DNA of 64,000 nt from DT-110 sp030148525. GTDB taxonomy: Bacteria; Bacteroidota; Bacteroidia; Chitinophagales; Saprospiraceae. The stretch covers positions 1,550,001-1,614,000 of the forward strand of contig OZ245751.1 in assembly GCA_965227445.1 (NCBI GenBank), in the 5' to 3' direction. Positions 53,501 to 62,270 of this stretch are shown piece by piece. The stretch's first letter is position 1, and each line of letters opens with the position of its first letter. A program made the position numbers and the translations under genes. The notes beneath the pieces are model-generated. The model was not told the DNA's origin. It was given only the letters and a program-made list of their open reading frames with translations, and did not search any database.

Positions 53501-54248
53501 ATAATAATTGCCCCATCCCATAGGCCGCTCTATCCTTCACCACATCGGGTTGTTGATCGGAATTGGTGATGTCCTGCAGGGCCGGCACGGCCGGTTTGGC
53601 TTGCAGCATGACCACCGTTTCGATGAGGGTGATCAGTACCTGGGGGTTCACTTCTTCTTTCAGTTGATCGACGAGGGCGGGTGCCACGTCGGGATGGCTG
53701 CCCATAGTAACCAGGGCCTCAGCGGCCCGCATACGCACGTTGGCGTGGGGGTCGGTGCGCAGGCGTTGGATCAGGGCGGATACTACCTCGTCATCGGGTC
53801 GGGTGATTTCGCGTTCGATAGTGTTCATGGCCTTGATCCGTTGGGCCGCCGAGGGTTGCTCGAGCATGGACAGGGCCAGCAATTTTTGCGTCTGACTGAC
53901 CTGGTCTACGAGCACCTGTATTTGTTGTGCCTGGTTTTTATTCTGTTGAAACATCACGCCACCGAACAGGCCGAGGATCACGAGGGCTACTGCCGCCGCG
54001 GAATACCAGGGGCGGATAGTTGGTATACGCTCATCGTCCTGTCCTTCAAACATAGCGCGGGTCTGGTTGACCCAAGGTTCGCGGGGCGCTTCGGACTCGG
54101 GCTCGTCCATGAGTCCGAAGAGGGTGCGGGTTTGTTCGAGGGATTCCCGAAAATCCGAATCCTGCTGGGCGCGTGCTTCCACCCGGATCCGCTCTTCCTC
54201 CGGTAGGGTGCCATCGAGATAGGCCATGATTAATGCCTGGTCGGTCAT
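53499..54248 (-). CDS. membrane anti-sigma-like protein with HEAT repeats
   Basis: 249 residues. N-terminal cytosolic part resembles an anti-sigma domain (LIMAYLDGTLPEEERIRVEARAQQ, DFRESLEQTRTLF), then one membrane helix (WYSAAAVALVILGLFGGVMF), a coiled coil (NKNQAQQIQVLVDQVSQTQKLL) and C-terminal HEAT repeats (VSALIQRLRTDPHANVRMRA; PALVDQLKEEVNPQVLITLI; AVPALQDITNSDQQPDVVKD). Its ATG overlaps the stop of the sigma gene (ATGA), so it is translationally coupled. Likely holds the sigma factor at the membrane; the HEAT part would face the periplasm. Confidence 0.88.
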   Translation of the reverse strand: MTDQALIMAYLDGTLPEEERIRVEARAQQDSDFRESLEQTRTLFGLMDEPESEAPREPWVNQTRAMFEGQDDERIPTIRPWYSAAAVALVILGLFGGVMFQQNKNQAQQIQVLVDQVSQTQKLLALSMLEQPSAAQRIKAMNTIEREITRPDDEVVSALIQRLRTDPHANVRMRAAEALVTMGSHPDVAPALVDQLKEEVNPQVLITLIETVVMLQAKPAVPALQDITNSDQQPDVVKDRAAYGMGQLL

Positions 54249-54835
54249 GATGATTGGTTTTCGAGGTTAAAAAAAACGGTTCGTAATTCTTTTATGGCCC
54301 GGTGTACGCGCACCTTGACGGCGCCTTCGCTGCAATCCAGGATTTGGGCCGCCTCCTGGTAACGCATCCCCTGGTAGCGGGTAAGGATTAGTACTTCCCG
54401 TAATTCGGGACGTAGCTGTTTCATTGCTTCCCGCAGCTGCGCCTGCTGATCGGCATCTTCCAGACGATGATTGGGATCGGCTTGTCCCAGGTCATCGGCT
54501 TTGGTGAAATCCGAGATGCGCAGCTTATTCTTTTTAAAGTGATCGTAGGCCGCATGACGCGCGATCTGGTACAACCAGGTCCGCACCGATTGGCCCGACT
54601 GATACGAGCTACGGTACCGCAGCAACCGCTCAAAGGTGACCTGGGTAAGGTCTTCGCTCAGACTCCGGTCCTGGCACATCCGCCAGAAAAACTGATAGAG
54701 TTTTACATGGTAGCGATCGAACAGGATCCCACCGGCGGGTCGGTGCCCGGCCTTCAGCCGGTCCATCAGTTGTTCGTCGGTCACGGCAGACGGGTCATCG
54801 GTTTTTTTCTTCTTGCTGCCCAGGCGGCGGATCAT
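54245..54835 (-). CDS. ECF-type RNA polymerase sigma factor
   Basis: 196 residues. Region 2 (AGGILFDRYHVKLYQFFWRM, DLTQVTFERLLRYRSSY, VRTWLYQIARHAAYDHFKKN) and region 4 (LRPELREVLILTRYQGMRYQ, EAAQILDCSEGAVKVRVHRA). First gene of an operon with the HEAT anti-sigma-like protein and two DUF4097 proteins. Such operons usually autoregulate. A 946-bp noncoding repeat region precedes it. Confidence 0.93.
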   Translation of the reverse strand: MIRRLGSKKKKTDDPSAVTDEQLMDRLKAGHRPAGGILFDRYHVKLYQFFWRMCQDRSLSEDLTQVTFERLLRYRSSYQSGQSVRTWLYQIARHAAYDHFKKNKLRISDFTKADDLGQADPNHRLEDADQQAQLREAMKQLRPELREVLILTRYQGMRYQEAAQILDCSEGAVKVRVHRAIKELRTVFFNLENQSS

Positions 54836-55781
54836 AGGGTTCTTTGTTTTTTCACGGGAGGATACTGTGGTATCGGGAAATGGTTACAGGGGGAATTGAT
54901 AATTTTTAATTTTTAGTTTTTAATTGGTATTTGGTCTTATTCTAAAACTCAACCCTCTATCCCCTCTCTTTCCCCCGGTCGTTTGGTCTCTTGTGAATCC
55001 AAATTTCGATGGAAGAGAGGGGAGGTGTTTTCGAGGTCCATTTTCATCCCACCACTAAAGTGGATGGGCTTAATGCCCCTTGGACTATGGACCGTGGCCA
55101 TGGACCTTATACCCCACCACTAAAGTGGATGGGCTTAATGACCCTTGGGCCACGGTCCTTATTCCCCACTTGCTACCAAAGCTGTAGCAGACAAAGGTTT
55201 GCAATTTCCTCCGGCATTAATACTTATCGAAAAATGTAAACATTCCGCGATCCAGAGGATCGCGCACCAATCCACTTCTGACTTCCCTGCCCGCCGTAGC
55301 CCTTGCGAAGGCGTGCCGTTTTCAACCCACCACTAAAGTGGATGGGCTTATAGTTCCGTAAGCCATAGATCGTGGGCCTTTATTCCTCCCTGCCGAAGCC
55401 TTCCCCGACACCGAAACGGCGTGTAGGTAGTGGCGAAGGTGGCCGCAAGCCGTTGATCGTGGGCCGTCTTCCCTGCACGCCATAGTTTCAAGGAAGGCGG
55501 GAATAACTGAATAGTAGCATTTGGCGCAAGTCCAAAAATAACTTTCCATTCAGCATTCAAAAAAAGATTCCCATCTGGTGGATTATTACTGTCCAATCTT
55601 GAAAATCAAATATAAGAGCCCTAATTGAGCACTTAACATTGAGCACTGAGCATTAGCATCTGGCGAAAGCTGAGCGCTCTATTTCATCATCGATCTTCAT
55701 TGAAAAGGAAAACAACCCGCGATCCAGAGGATCGCGCACCAATCCACTTCTGACCTCTGATTTCTGACTTCTGATCTCCAA
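54836..55781. repeat. 946-bp noncoding region packed with short repeats
   Basis: No credible gene. Contents: AT heptamers (54900-54930); inverted repeat CCCCTCTCTTTC/GGAAGAGAGGGG (54961-54972, 55011-55022); three copies of CCCACCACTAAAGTGGATGG (55048, 55113, 55326), each a small hairpin; GGACNNT-type heptamers (about 55080-55110); a 37-bp direct repeat starting CGCGATCCAGAGGATCGCGC (55246-55282, 55718-55754); a GCCCTTGCGAAGGCG element near 55304; CCGTNNN heptamers (55355-55385, 55450-55480); and CTGAYTT heptamers (55746-55779) reaching the tolC-like stop. Confidence 0.8.
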
Positions 55782-57266
55782 TTACCGCTGTTGACCGGGT
55801 GGCACTACCAGACTCTCCTGGTTGCGGAAGTCGTACAGGGTGATCCGACGCAGGTCGTAGTAAGCCAGCCAGAAATCCTGGAGGGCATTGACGTACGAAC
55901 GGCGGGCATTCGCTTCCTCACTGATGGCGAGGTTCAACTCGGTCACGCCGATCTTGCCGATGCGGTACCGCTGACGGGTGATGTTCAGGCGCTTGCGGGC
56001 GATCTCGTAGGAGCGCTCGGCCAGAAAAACTTGCTGGCGGACCTGCTCGTACTGCTGAACCTTGACCACGATCTCCCGCTCAAAGTTGATCCGGTCCTGT
56101 TGCACCAACAGTTGGGTGACAGCCTGGTTGGAGCGGGCAATTTCCCGGCGGGCCTGGTCCCGACCCCAGTTGGCAATGGGGACAGTGAGATTTAAGGTAA
56201 GCTGTTGTTGGTCGAGGGGACTATTATAGGCTTCCCCGATGGTGCCGCCGGTTTGCGATAAACCGAAGGAGGCAAACAGGTCCATATTGAGGCCGGTTTC
56301 GCCTTCGGCCTGGTCCACCCCTCGCTCTGCTTCTTTCAGGCGCCGTTGGAAACTGACGTTCAGACTGCGGTTCTGGCGGGCGAAGGCGAGGGCCTGATCA
56401 ATATCGATATCGAGGGCGGGGAGTTCTTCGGGAACGGTCAGCTCAAAAAAGACCGCCTGTTGAATACCCAGAAAGTCGCGCAGTTCTTCGGTACTGTTTT
56501 GAAGGTTGAACTGACTCTGGGCCAGATTGGCATCTGCGTTGCGGGCGTTGAGCTCGATCTGCAGCAATTCGGTCTCGGCGATCTTACCCACATTGAAGCG
56601 GCCCTGGGAAATTTCGTAGAGGGTGTCGGCATCGGCTTTATCGCGAATGGCGGCATCCACGTTGATCTGAGCAATGAGCACATCAAAGTACAAGCCCGCC
56701 GCCTGAAAAGCTACGTCGGCCCGGTCTTCGGAGTAGGTCTTTTGGGCCTCCTCGTATACCAGGGGTTGGATAATACGCTCCCAGCGCAGGGGATTGAAAC
56801 CGAATATGGGTTGTTGGAACCCGATGGAAATAGGCGTTGACAAATAGGAGAGAGAGCCCGGATTGTTGTCGGTCTCAAAAATGTCGATACGCTGCATTCC
56901 CGTACGCACGAAGATGTTACCACCGGTCAGTGCAATGTCCTGAGAGAGGGTCAGGTTGAGGTTGTTACGCATCAGGGAACGCGAAATAAAGGCGTCACTT
57001 CCGTCGGGGAGGGTAATGGCTTGTATGGCCCGATTCAAGTTCGGGAAGGTCGCATTCAGGTTCATCTGGGGTTTGAAATTCGCCAGGTACGACTGGTACC
57101 GCCAGTAGTCATTACTTAGCCTGGTTTTGGCGATCTGAATGTCTGGTGCATCCTGTTCCGCAATATCGATTAGTTGGTCCAGGTTGAAAAAGAGGGTGTC
57201 CGCTTGGCTTTTTGCCGAAAGGCTAAAAAGAACCAAAAGAAGCAGGGTTAACGGGTGTTTCTTCAT
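55782..57266 (-). CDS. TolC-family outer membrane efflux protein
   Basis: About 494 residues from MKKHPLTLLLLVLFSLSAKS, a signal peptide. Two OEP repeats rich in long helices (LDQLIDIAEQDAPDIQIAKT; LLQIELNARNADANLAQSQF; RREIARSNQAVTQLLVQQ; RYRIGKIGVTELNLAISEEA). Forms a trimeric outer-membrane channel. It is third in an operon after the HlyD-type adaptor and the MacB-like permease (13 to 22 nt gap), giving a tripartite ABC efflux or lipoprotein/siderophore export system. The substrate is unknown. Confidence 0.92.
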   Translation of the reverse strand: MKKHPLTLLLLVLFSLSAKSQADTLFFNLDQLIDIAEQDAPDIQIAKTRLSNDYWRYQSYLANFKPQMNLNATFPNLNRAIQAITLPDGSDAFISRSLMRNNLNLTLSQDIALTGGNIFVRTGMQRIDIFETDNNPGSLSYLSTPISIGFQQPIFGFNPLRWERIIQPLVYEEAQKTYSEDRADVAFQAAGLYFDVLIAQINVDAAIRDKADADTLYEISQGRFNVGKIAETELLQIELNARNADANLAQSQFNLQNSTEELRDFLGIQQAVFFELTVPEELPALDIDIDQALAFARQNRSLNVSFQRRLKEAERGVDQAEGETGLNMDLFASFGLSQTGGTIGEAYNSPLDQQQLTLNLTVPIANWGRDQARREIARSNQAVTQLLVQQDRINFEREIVVKVQQYEQVRQQVFLAERSYEIARKRLNITRQRYRIGKIGVTELNLAISEEANARRSYVNALQDFWLAYYDLRRITLYDFRNQESLVVPPGQQR

Positions 57267-57288
57267 TGTTAGCAAAATTCAAAACAGA

Positions 57289-58635
57289 TTAATTACGTAG
57301 GGCACTTATGGGGTCCTGACGAGCGGCACGCTGGGCCGGCACGATACCAAAGACGAGACCGATGGCGCTGGCTACACCAAAAGAGAGCAGCACCGACCAG
57401 GCCGAAACGACCGTCGGGATATCGGCACTACTGGCAATGATGCGGGCGCCGAGCACACCGAGTACTACGCCGATAAGGCCACCGAGCAGACTGATAAATA
57501 TTGATTCGAAGAGGAATTGCTGCACGATGTCGCGCTCCGTAGCGCCCAGTGACCGGCGAATACCCACCTCCTTGATGCGTTCCAGCACGGAGGCCAGCAT
57601 GATATTCATGATGCCGATACCGCCCACGAGCAGGGATATAGCCGCAATGGCTGCCAGTACCAGGTTGAAGGTTTCCTGGGTTTTTTGCTGTTGTTCTAGT
57701 AGCAGCTCGGGGACCTGGATCTGAAAGTCAATGAGGCCGTAGTGGCGCCGTTTCAAAAGGCGGGCGACCAGGTCGGCCGTGACCTGCAGTTTGTCGGCGT
57801 CCTGCACCCGGACCACCACCCGGTCGAGCTGGTGGTAATTCTCATCGTCATCATTATTGCGGCCGCGCCGGCGACGCAGGTTATCCTGGGCGAAGGTGGC
57901 CCGGTCCTTAAACCGCAGCAAGGCCGAGGAAATGGGCACGTAAATGTCGGAATTGTAGTTGCGGATGCCGAGGTTCTCCCGGCTTTGACGGGACACACTG
58001 CGCGGCTGCAGTACACCGACGATGGTCAGCCAGTTGTTGCCGCATTTAATGCGCTTTCCGATGGGATCTTCATTACTGAAAAAGCGGGTCTGGATCTCTT
58101 TTCCGATGATGCACACGGCCATGCCCCGCTCGAGGTGGATATCGTGAAAATCCTGTCCCAGACCGATACCCAGCTGATTGAGTTCGAAAAAGGCGTTGGT
58201 GACCCCGACTGCCCGGCCTTTCGAAAGCTTTCCATCGCGAATGATGGTGGTGGGCAACACGATCTCCGGGCTGATCAGTTCGATGCCCGGAACCGACCTT
58301 TCCAGGGCGCGCAGATCATCCACGGTAAGGCCGGGTGAGTAGGGCTTGCGGTCATCGTTTTGCTCCGCCGAAGCTTCGGATTCAGAGCCACCCGACTCGC
58401 CTTCCTCACCCTGGGCCGCCAGTTCGGCCGAGGTGGAGCTGGTGATGACAATATTGTTGGTACCGATCAGCTTCATCTGATCGAGGATGGACTGGCGGGC
58501 ACCGGCACCAATGGCCAGCATGGAAATGACGGCTCCCACTCCGAAGACAATACCCAGAGCCGTGAGGAATGACCGCAATTTATTAAGGGCTACCTGCTCA
58601 ATCGCCAGCAGGAAGTTGAATAAAAGACGCTGCAT
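57289..58635 (-). CDS. MacB/FtsX-type ABC transporter permease
   Basis: 448 residues. N-terminal helix and MacB periplasmic core domain (NKLRSFLTALGIVFGVGAVI, SMLAIGAGARQSILDQMKLI) and three C-terminal FtsX helices (LVLAAIAAISLLVGGIGIMN; FESIFISLLGGLIGVVLGVL; AWSVLLSFGVASAIGLVFGI) with ERIKEVGIRRSLGATERDI. There is no ATPase domain, unlike E. coli MacB, and no ATPase gene is in this operon. Works with the adaptor (12 nt upstream gene) and the TolC-like protein. An acidic insertion (GEEGESGGSESEASAEQNDD, about residue 75) is unusual. Confidence 0.92.
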   Translation of the reverse strand: MQRLLFNFLLAIEQVALNKLRSFLTALGIVFGVGAVISMLAIGAGARQSILDQMKLIGTNNIVITSSTSAELAAQGEEGESGGSESEASAEQNDDRKPYSPGLTVDDLRALERSVPGIELISPEIVLPTTIIRDGKLSKGRAVGVTNAFFELNQLGIGLGQDFHDIHLERGMAVCIIGKEIQTRFFSNEDPIGKRIKCGNNWLTIVGVLQPRSVSRQSRENLGIRNYNSDIYVPISSALLRFKDRATFAQDNLRRRRGRNNDDDENYHQLDRVVVRVQDADKLQVTADLVARLLKRRHYGLIDFQIQVPELLLEQQQKTQETFNLVLAAIAAISLLVGGIGIMNIMLASVLERIKEVGIRRSLGATERDIVQQFLFESIFISLLGGLIGVVLGVLGARIIASSADIPTVVSAWSVLLSFGVASAIGLVFGIVPAQRAARQDPISALRN

Positions 58636-58647
58636 GAGGTAGCGGAT

Positions 58648-60039
58648 TTAGTTAATAATGAACACTCTACCTCCGCCACCTCCATCCGAGGTTTGAACGT
58701 CGATTCCCTTTACTTCCTCCTGGCGTCGGCGTGCTTCGGCCTGGCGCTTCTTGCGGTCTTCTTCTTGTTTTTTGCGAATGGCTTCCTTGATCTCGGGATC
58801 GACGGGCACGAAGGCATAATCGCGACTATTGTCGGGTAGGGAGATCAATACTTCGTCGCCGGGCTCAATGCCGTGTTCAATCATAATGGCGTCGCTATTG
58901 GCGGTACCCACCAGCACTTCCTGACGGACAATGCGGTTGTTATCCTTTTTGTAGACGAAGGAGAGGCTGTCGGCATAAAGGGCCTCGAGGGGAATGGAGA
59001 CCACATCCTGGTAGGTGTCGGTTAGTATCTCGTTACTGGTAGTCATAGCGGGCCGCATGACGGAGTCCGTTTCGTTGACCTGTACAATCACCTCGAATAC
59101 CTTGGCATCGTAGCCGCGTACCTGCTCCCCGATGTTAGCCACTTTAATGACCCGGCCGGAGTACTGGCGGTCGGGAAAGGCATCGATGCGCACTTCCACC
59201 GGCTGTCCCTGGCGGACCTTGCTGATATCGACCTCGTTGACGTAGGTTTTGGAGATCATGTCGTTGAGGTCGGGAAGCTCGGCCACTACGGGATCCCAGG
59301 CGGTGATGCGGGAGCCGGGTTCCTTTTTACCGCCGTAGGTGCGGGCGTAGATGAGCATACCATCGTCGGGTGCCGTTATCCGGAACCCGTCGGAAAGCTC
59401 CAGGAGGCGGTTGAGCTCGGTTTGATTCTGTTTCAGGAGGGTATTGATCTCGCGGATTTTGGCCTCGGCCTGTTGCTGCTTGAGCTGATAGTTCTTTTTG
59501 AGCTGGGCAAAATCGCGACGGGTTTTTTCGAGGTCGAGCTGCGTCTGGCGGATAATGGATTCGGCCTCGAAGCGATTCAGTTCGACTTGCAATTCCTTTT
59601 CTTCCAGCGAGAACTCCGTATTGATGAGGTCATCGCGCAGGGTACGGAGCTCAATGGCCGTATCGATCTTGGCTTGCTCGAGCTGGGTTTGGGTCGTTTC
59701 CAGTTCGGTGCGAACATTGGTCAGTTTATTGGCGAGTTCGGTGCGATCGAGGGTAGCCACGTAATCTCCCTTTTGCAGGATGGTCCCTTCGGCCACAATA
59801 TCGGAGAGGGTGGTTTCGTATATTCCGGCGGCACGCATGCCCTGCGGTCCCCGGACCTTCACCGACTGGCGGGAGTCCAATTCTCCGGTAGCCATGACCT
59901 GAACGGGGAAGTCACCGGTTTGCACGGTGTAATACAATTCTTTGGCCTGGGTTTTTTCCGGGCTTCGAAAAGCCAGGTAGCCAGCGACGAGCAGACCCGC
60001 CACTATGGCCAGTGGCAGGATTAATTTACGTAGATTCAT
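58648..60039 (-). CDS. HlyD/MacA-type periplasmic adaptor protein
   Basis: 463 residues. N-terminal membrane anchor (LRKLILPLAIVAGLLVAGYL), lipoyl-like halves (VMATGELDSRQSVKVRGPQG and ITAPDDGMLIYARTYGG) around a long coiled coil (about 110-225, KLTNVRTELETTQTQLEQAK and following), a beta-barrel domain (QPVEVRIDAFPDRQYSGRVI) and a membrane-proximal domain. The C-terminus is very basic and acidic (KEAIRKKQEEDRKKRQAEAR) then glycine rich. First gene of the efflux operon; it bridges the permease and TolC. Confidence 0.92.
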   Translation of the reverse strand: MNLRKLILPLAIVAGLLVAGYLAFRSPEKTQAKELYYTVQTGDFPVQVMATGELDSRQSVKVRGPQGMRAAGIYETTLSDIVAEGTILQKGDYVATLDRTELANKLTNVRTELETTQTQLEQAKIDTAIELRTLRDDLINTEFSLEEKELQVELNRFEAESIIRQTQLDLEKTRRDFAQLKKNYQLKQQQAEAKIREINTLLKQNQTELNRLLELSDGFRITAPDDGMLIYARTYGGKKEPGSRITAWDPVVAELPDLNDMISKTYVNEVDISKVRQGQPVEVRIDAFPDRQYSGRVIKVANIGEQVRGYDAKVFEVIVQVNETDSVMRPAMTTSNEILTDTYQDVVSIPLEALYADSLSFVYKKDNNRIVRQEVLVGTANSDAIMIEHGIEPGDEVLISLPDNSRDYAFVPVDPEIKEAIRKKQEEDRKKRQAEARRRQEEVKGIDVQTSDGGGGGRVFIIN

Positions 60040-60173
60040 GTCGGGCAGGTTGATTAACTGGAATTAGGGTTGCAAATACGTTTTTCGGGTTTCAACATAC
60101 ATTTGAGTCATCATGACCATTCATGATGGCTTTTCAATGGTTATAATACACAAAAAATGCTGTACTATCAGCA

Positions 60174-60181
60174 TACTTTTG
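60174..60181 (+). promoter_or_regulatory. Bacteroidota promoter box before the 5'-nucleotidase genes
   Basis: Perfect TACTTTTG (TAnnTTTG) 84 nt before the ATG at 60266, in the divergent gap with the efflux operon. The upstream -33 element is not clear. Confidence 0.45.
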
Positions 60182-60265
60182 CGTTAAACCAGGCATAAAA
60201 AACGTCTTAAAGACTGCAGATTTATAGAAAAGATAGTACTTTATTTAACGAACTGACATCTGCCA

Positions 60266-61018
60266 ATGAATTTTCGGATTAGCTTCCTGTTTATGGCAGC
60301 CCTATTGATGAGCGGCTGCGGAACCCCCCAAATTTCCCGTATTACCTTTACACCGGTATCCGTATCGGAAGAGGTGTCGGTTAGTAGTGATGCGGAAATA
60401 GATCAACTTATCGGTCCTTACCGCGAGCAAATGAAGGCTGAGATGGACCAGATCATCGGAGAAGTTGCCGTGGATATGGCGGGTGGCCGTCCCGAATCTC
60501 TTATGGGGAATTTTGTCAGCGATGTACTGGCCAACCGGACAGAAAAATATCTGGACCAGGAGATCGATTTTGCTGTTTCCAATGCCGATGGACTGCGTAT
60601 ACCTGTCATTCCATCCGGACCATTGAAGCGGAGCACCATCTACGAGTTGCTGCCCTTCGATAACGTTTTGGTGGTTTTATCCCTTACGGGAAAAAAAGTA
60701 CAGCAACTGGCTGACCACATGGCGGAGGCAGGAGGGTGGCCCGTGAGTGGAGGGTTCGCCATGATCATTGCTCAGAGGAGAGCCACGCGGATTCGGATTC
60801 AGGGCAAACCCCTTGATCCGGAGCAGGTATACCGGGTAGCTATGCCGGATTACGTGGCCAACGGTGGCGATAATGCCAGCTTTTTGACAACCATCCCCCA
60901 GGAATCTACCGGTCGGTTTATGCGCGATGCTGTCCTGGAATACATAGCGGAGAAAAATAAAGCAGGGGAGGCCCTGCGTTCTAGCATAAATGGGCGAATA
61001 ACTATTGCGGACAATTAG
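60266..61018 (+). CDS. lipoprotein with 5'-nucleotidase C-terminal (substrate-binding) domain
   Basis: 250 residues. Lipobox LLMSGC (C18). The body corresponds to the C-terminal domain of UshA-type 5'-nucleotidases (VAVDMAGGRPESLMGNFVSD, FAVSNADGLRIPVIPSGPLK, IYELLPFDNVLVVLSLTG, VAMPDYVANGGDNASFL), which binds the nucleoside. The metal-binding catalytic domain is absent and is encoded by the next gene 51 nt downstream. Together they should make a complete extracytoplasmic nucleotidase. Confidence 0.92.
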   Translation: MNFRISFLFMAALLMSGCGTPQISRITFTPVSVSEEVSVSSDAEIDQLIGPYREQMKAEMDQIIGEVAVDMAGGRPESLMGNFVSDVLANRTEKYLDQEIDFAVSNADGLRIPVIPSGPLKRSTIYELLPFDNVLVVLSLTGKKVQQLADHMAEAGGWPVSGGFAMIIAQRRATRIRIQGKPLDPEQVYRVAMPDYVANGGDNASFLTTIPQESTGRFMRDAVLEYIAEKNKAGEALRSSINGRITIADN

Positions 61019-61069
61019 CTTTCTTTATAACAACGTGATTACGTAATTTTTTTAGGCAACAGCAGGATT

Positions 61070-62014
61070 ATGGAAAGGAGAACATTCGTAAAGCATCTGG
61101 GGGTAGGCACTCTTCTCGTTGGCGGAAGCCCGGTAGCGGTTTCCGCTATGGATATGCTGCGATCCCCCATCAAATTGACGATCCTGCACACTAACGATGT
61201 CCATAGCCGGGTCGATCCCTTTGATAGCGGCCGCTATGCTGGTAAGGGAGGTGCTGCCCGGCGTGCTGCGGCCATCGATCGCATTCGAAAGGAAGAAGAC
61301 CATGTGTTATTGCTCGACGCTGGGGATATTTTCCAGGGGACTCCTTATTTCAATTACTTCGGCGGCGAGTTAGAATTCAAGCTTATGTCGGAGATGAAAT
61401 ACGACGCGGCAACCATTGGTAACCACGACTTCGATGCCGGCATCGACGGCCTGCACGCACAGCTACCCAATGCTAATTTCCCTTTCCTGATCAGTAACTA
61501 CGACTTTTCGGATACGATCCTGAACGGTAAGACCAAGCCCTATCAGGTGTTTCGGAAGGGGCCCCTGCGCATCGGGGTATTCGGACTCGGCATTGAGCTG
61601 GAGGGACTGGTTCCCAAGGTATTGTACAAAGGTACCCGCTACCTGGATCCCGTGGAGAAGGCCCGGGAAACGGCCCGGATCCTCCGCTACGAGGAGGGGT
61701 GCGATTACGTGATCTGCCTGTCGCACCTGGGCTATTTGTACGGCGATGATACCATCTCGGACGTTGCTCTGGGCAAAACGGTATCCGATATCGACCTGAT
61801 AATCGGCGGTCATACGCACACTTTCCTGGATAAACCGACGGTGGTGAAGAACCCGGATGGAGGTCCGGTCCTCATCAATCAGGCCGGCTGGGCCGGCATT
61901 GTGTTGGGGCGTCTGGATATTTACTTTAACCGTACCCGGAGCACGGAATGTACATACTGTGAAAACATACTGGTGGGCGGGGTCGAAATGGCCCCCGCCG
62001 ACGTAAACAGATAG
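61070..62014 (+). CDS. 5'-nucleotidase N-terminal metallophosphatase domain, Tat-exported
   Basis: 314 residues. Twin-arginine-like signal MERRTFVKHLGVGTLLVGG. Calcineurin-like dimetal motifs: ILHTNDVHSRVDP (D, H), LLDAGDIFQGTPYFNYFGGE (D), TIGNHDFDAG (N, H), ICLSHLGY (H) and IGGHTHTFLD (H, H). Hydrolyses nucleotides or related phosphoesters outside the cytosol. It lacks the C-terminal substrate domain, supplied by the preceding lipoprotein gene. GAAAGGAG just before the ATG is a strong ribosome site. Confidence 0.94.
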   Translation: MERRTFVKHLGVGTLLVGGSPVAVSAMDMLRSPIKLTILHTNDVHSRVDPFDSGRYAGKGGAARRAAAIDRIRKEEDHVLLLDAGDIFQGTPYFNYFGGELEFKLMSEMKYDAATIGNHDFDAGIDGLHAQLPNANFPFLISNYDFSDTILNGKTKPYQVFRKGPLRIGVFGLGIELEGLVPKVLYKGTRYLDPVEKARETARILRYEEGCDYVICLSHLGYLYGDDTISDVALGKTVSDIDLIIGGHTHTFLDKPTVVKNPDGGPVLINQAGWAGIVLGRLDIYFNRTRSTECTYCENILVGGVEMAPADVNR

Positions 62015-62080
62015 TTAGGTTGTGGCCATCAGTTAATTGGGTATGAAGAATAAAAAAATCAATCAAAATATTCGGCCTGC

Positions 62081-62112
62081 TTTGGGAGGCTACGATTTTT
62101 TCTGCATCTTTG
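62081..62112 (+). promoter_or_regulatory. probable dnaA promoter
   Basis: TTTG at 62081-62084, 20-nt spacer, CATCTTTG at 62105-62112, a one-mismatch fit to TTTG-N20-TAnnTTTG. It leaves a leader of about 150 nt before the dnaA ATG at 62271. The remaining intergenic sequence shows no gene. Confidence 0.45.
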
Positions 62113-62270
62113 TATTCCTTCGACAATAGGGAAAGCGATTACAGATACTGAATAAAAAGCAGGGAACTCCTTCACAGTTCTCACACACTTCTTTTGTCTC
62201 ATACTTACTGATACCCTTTAGTTAATCTTGTTTTTTTAACCAGCTTAACGGCGGATAATCTATCTGGAGA

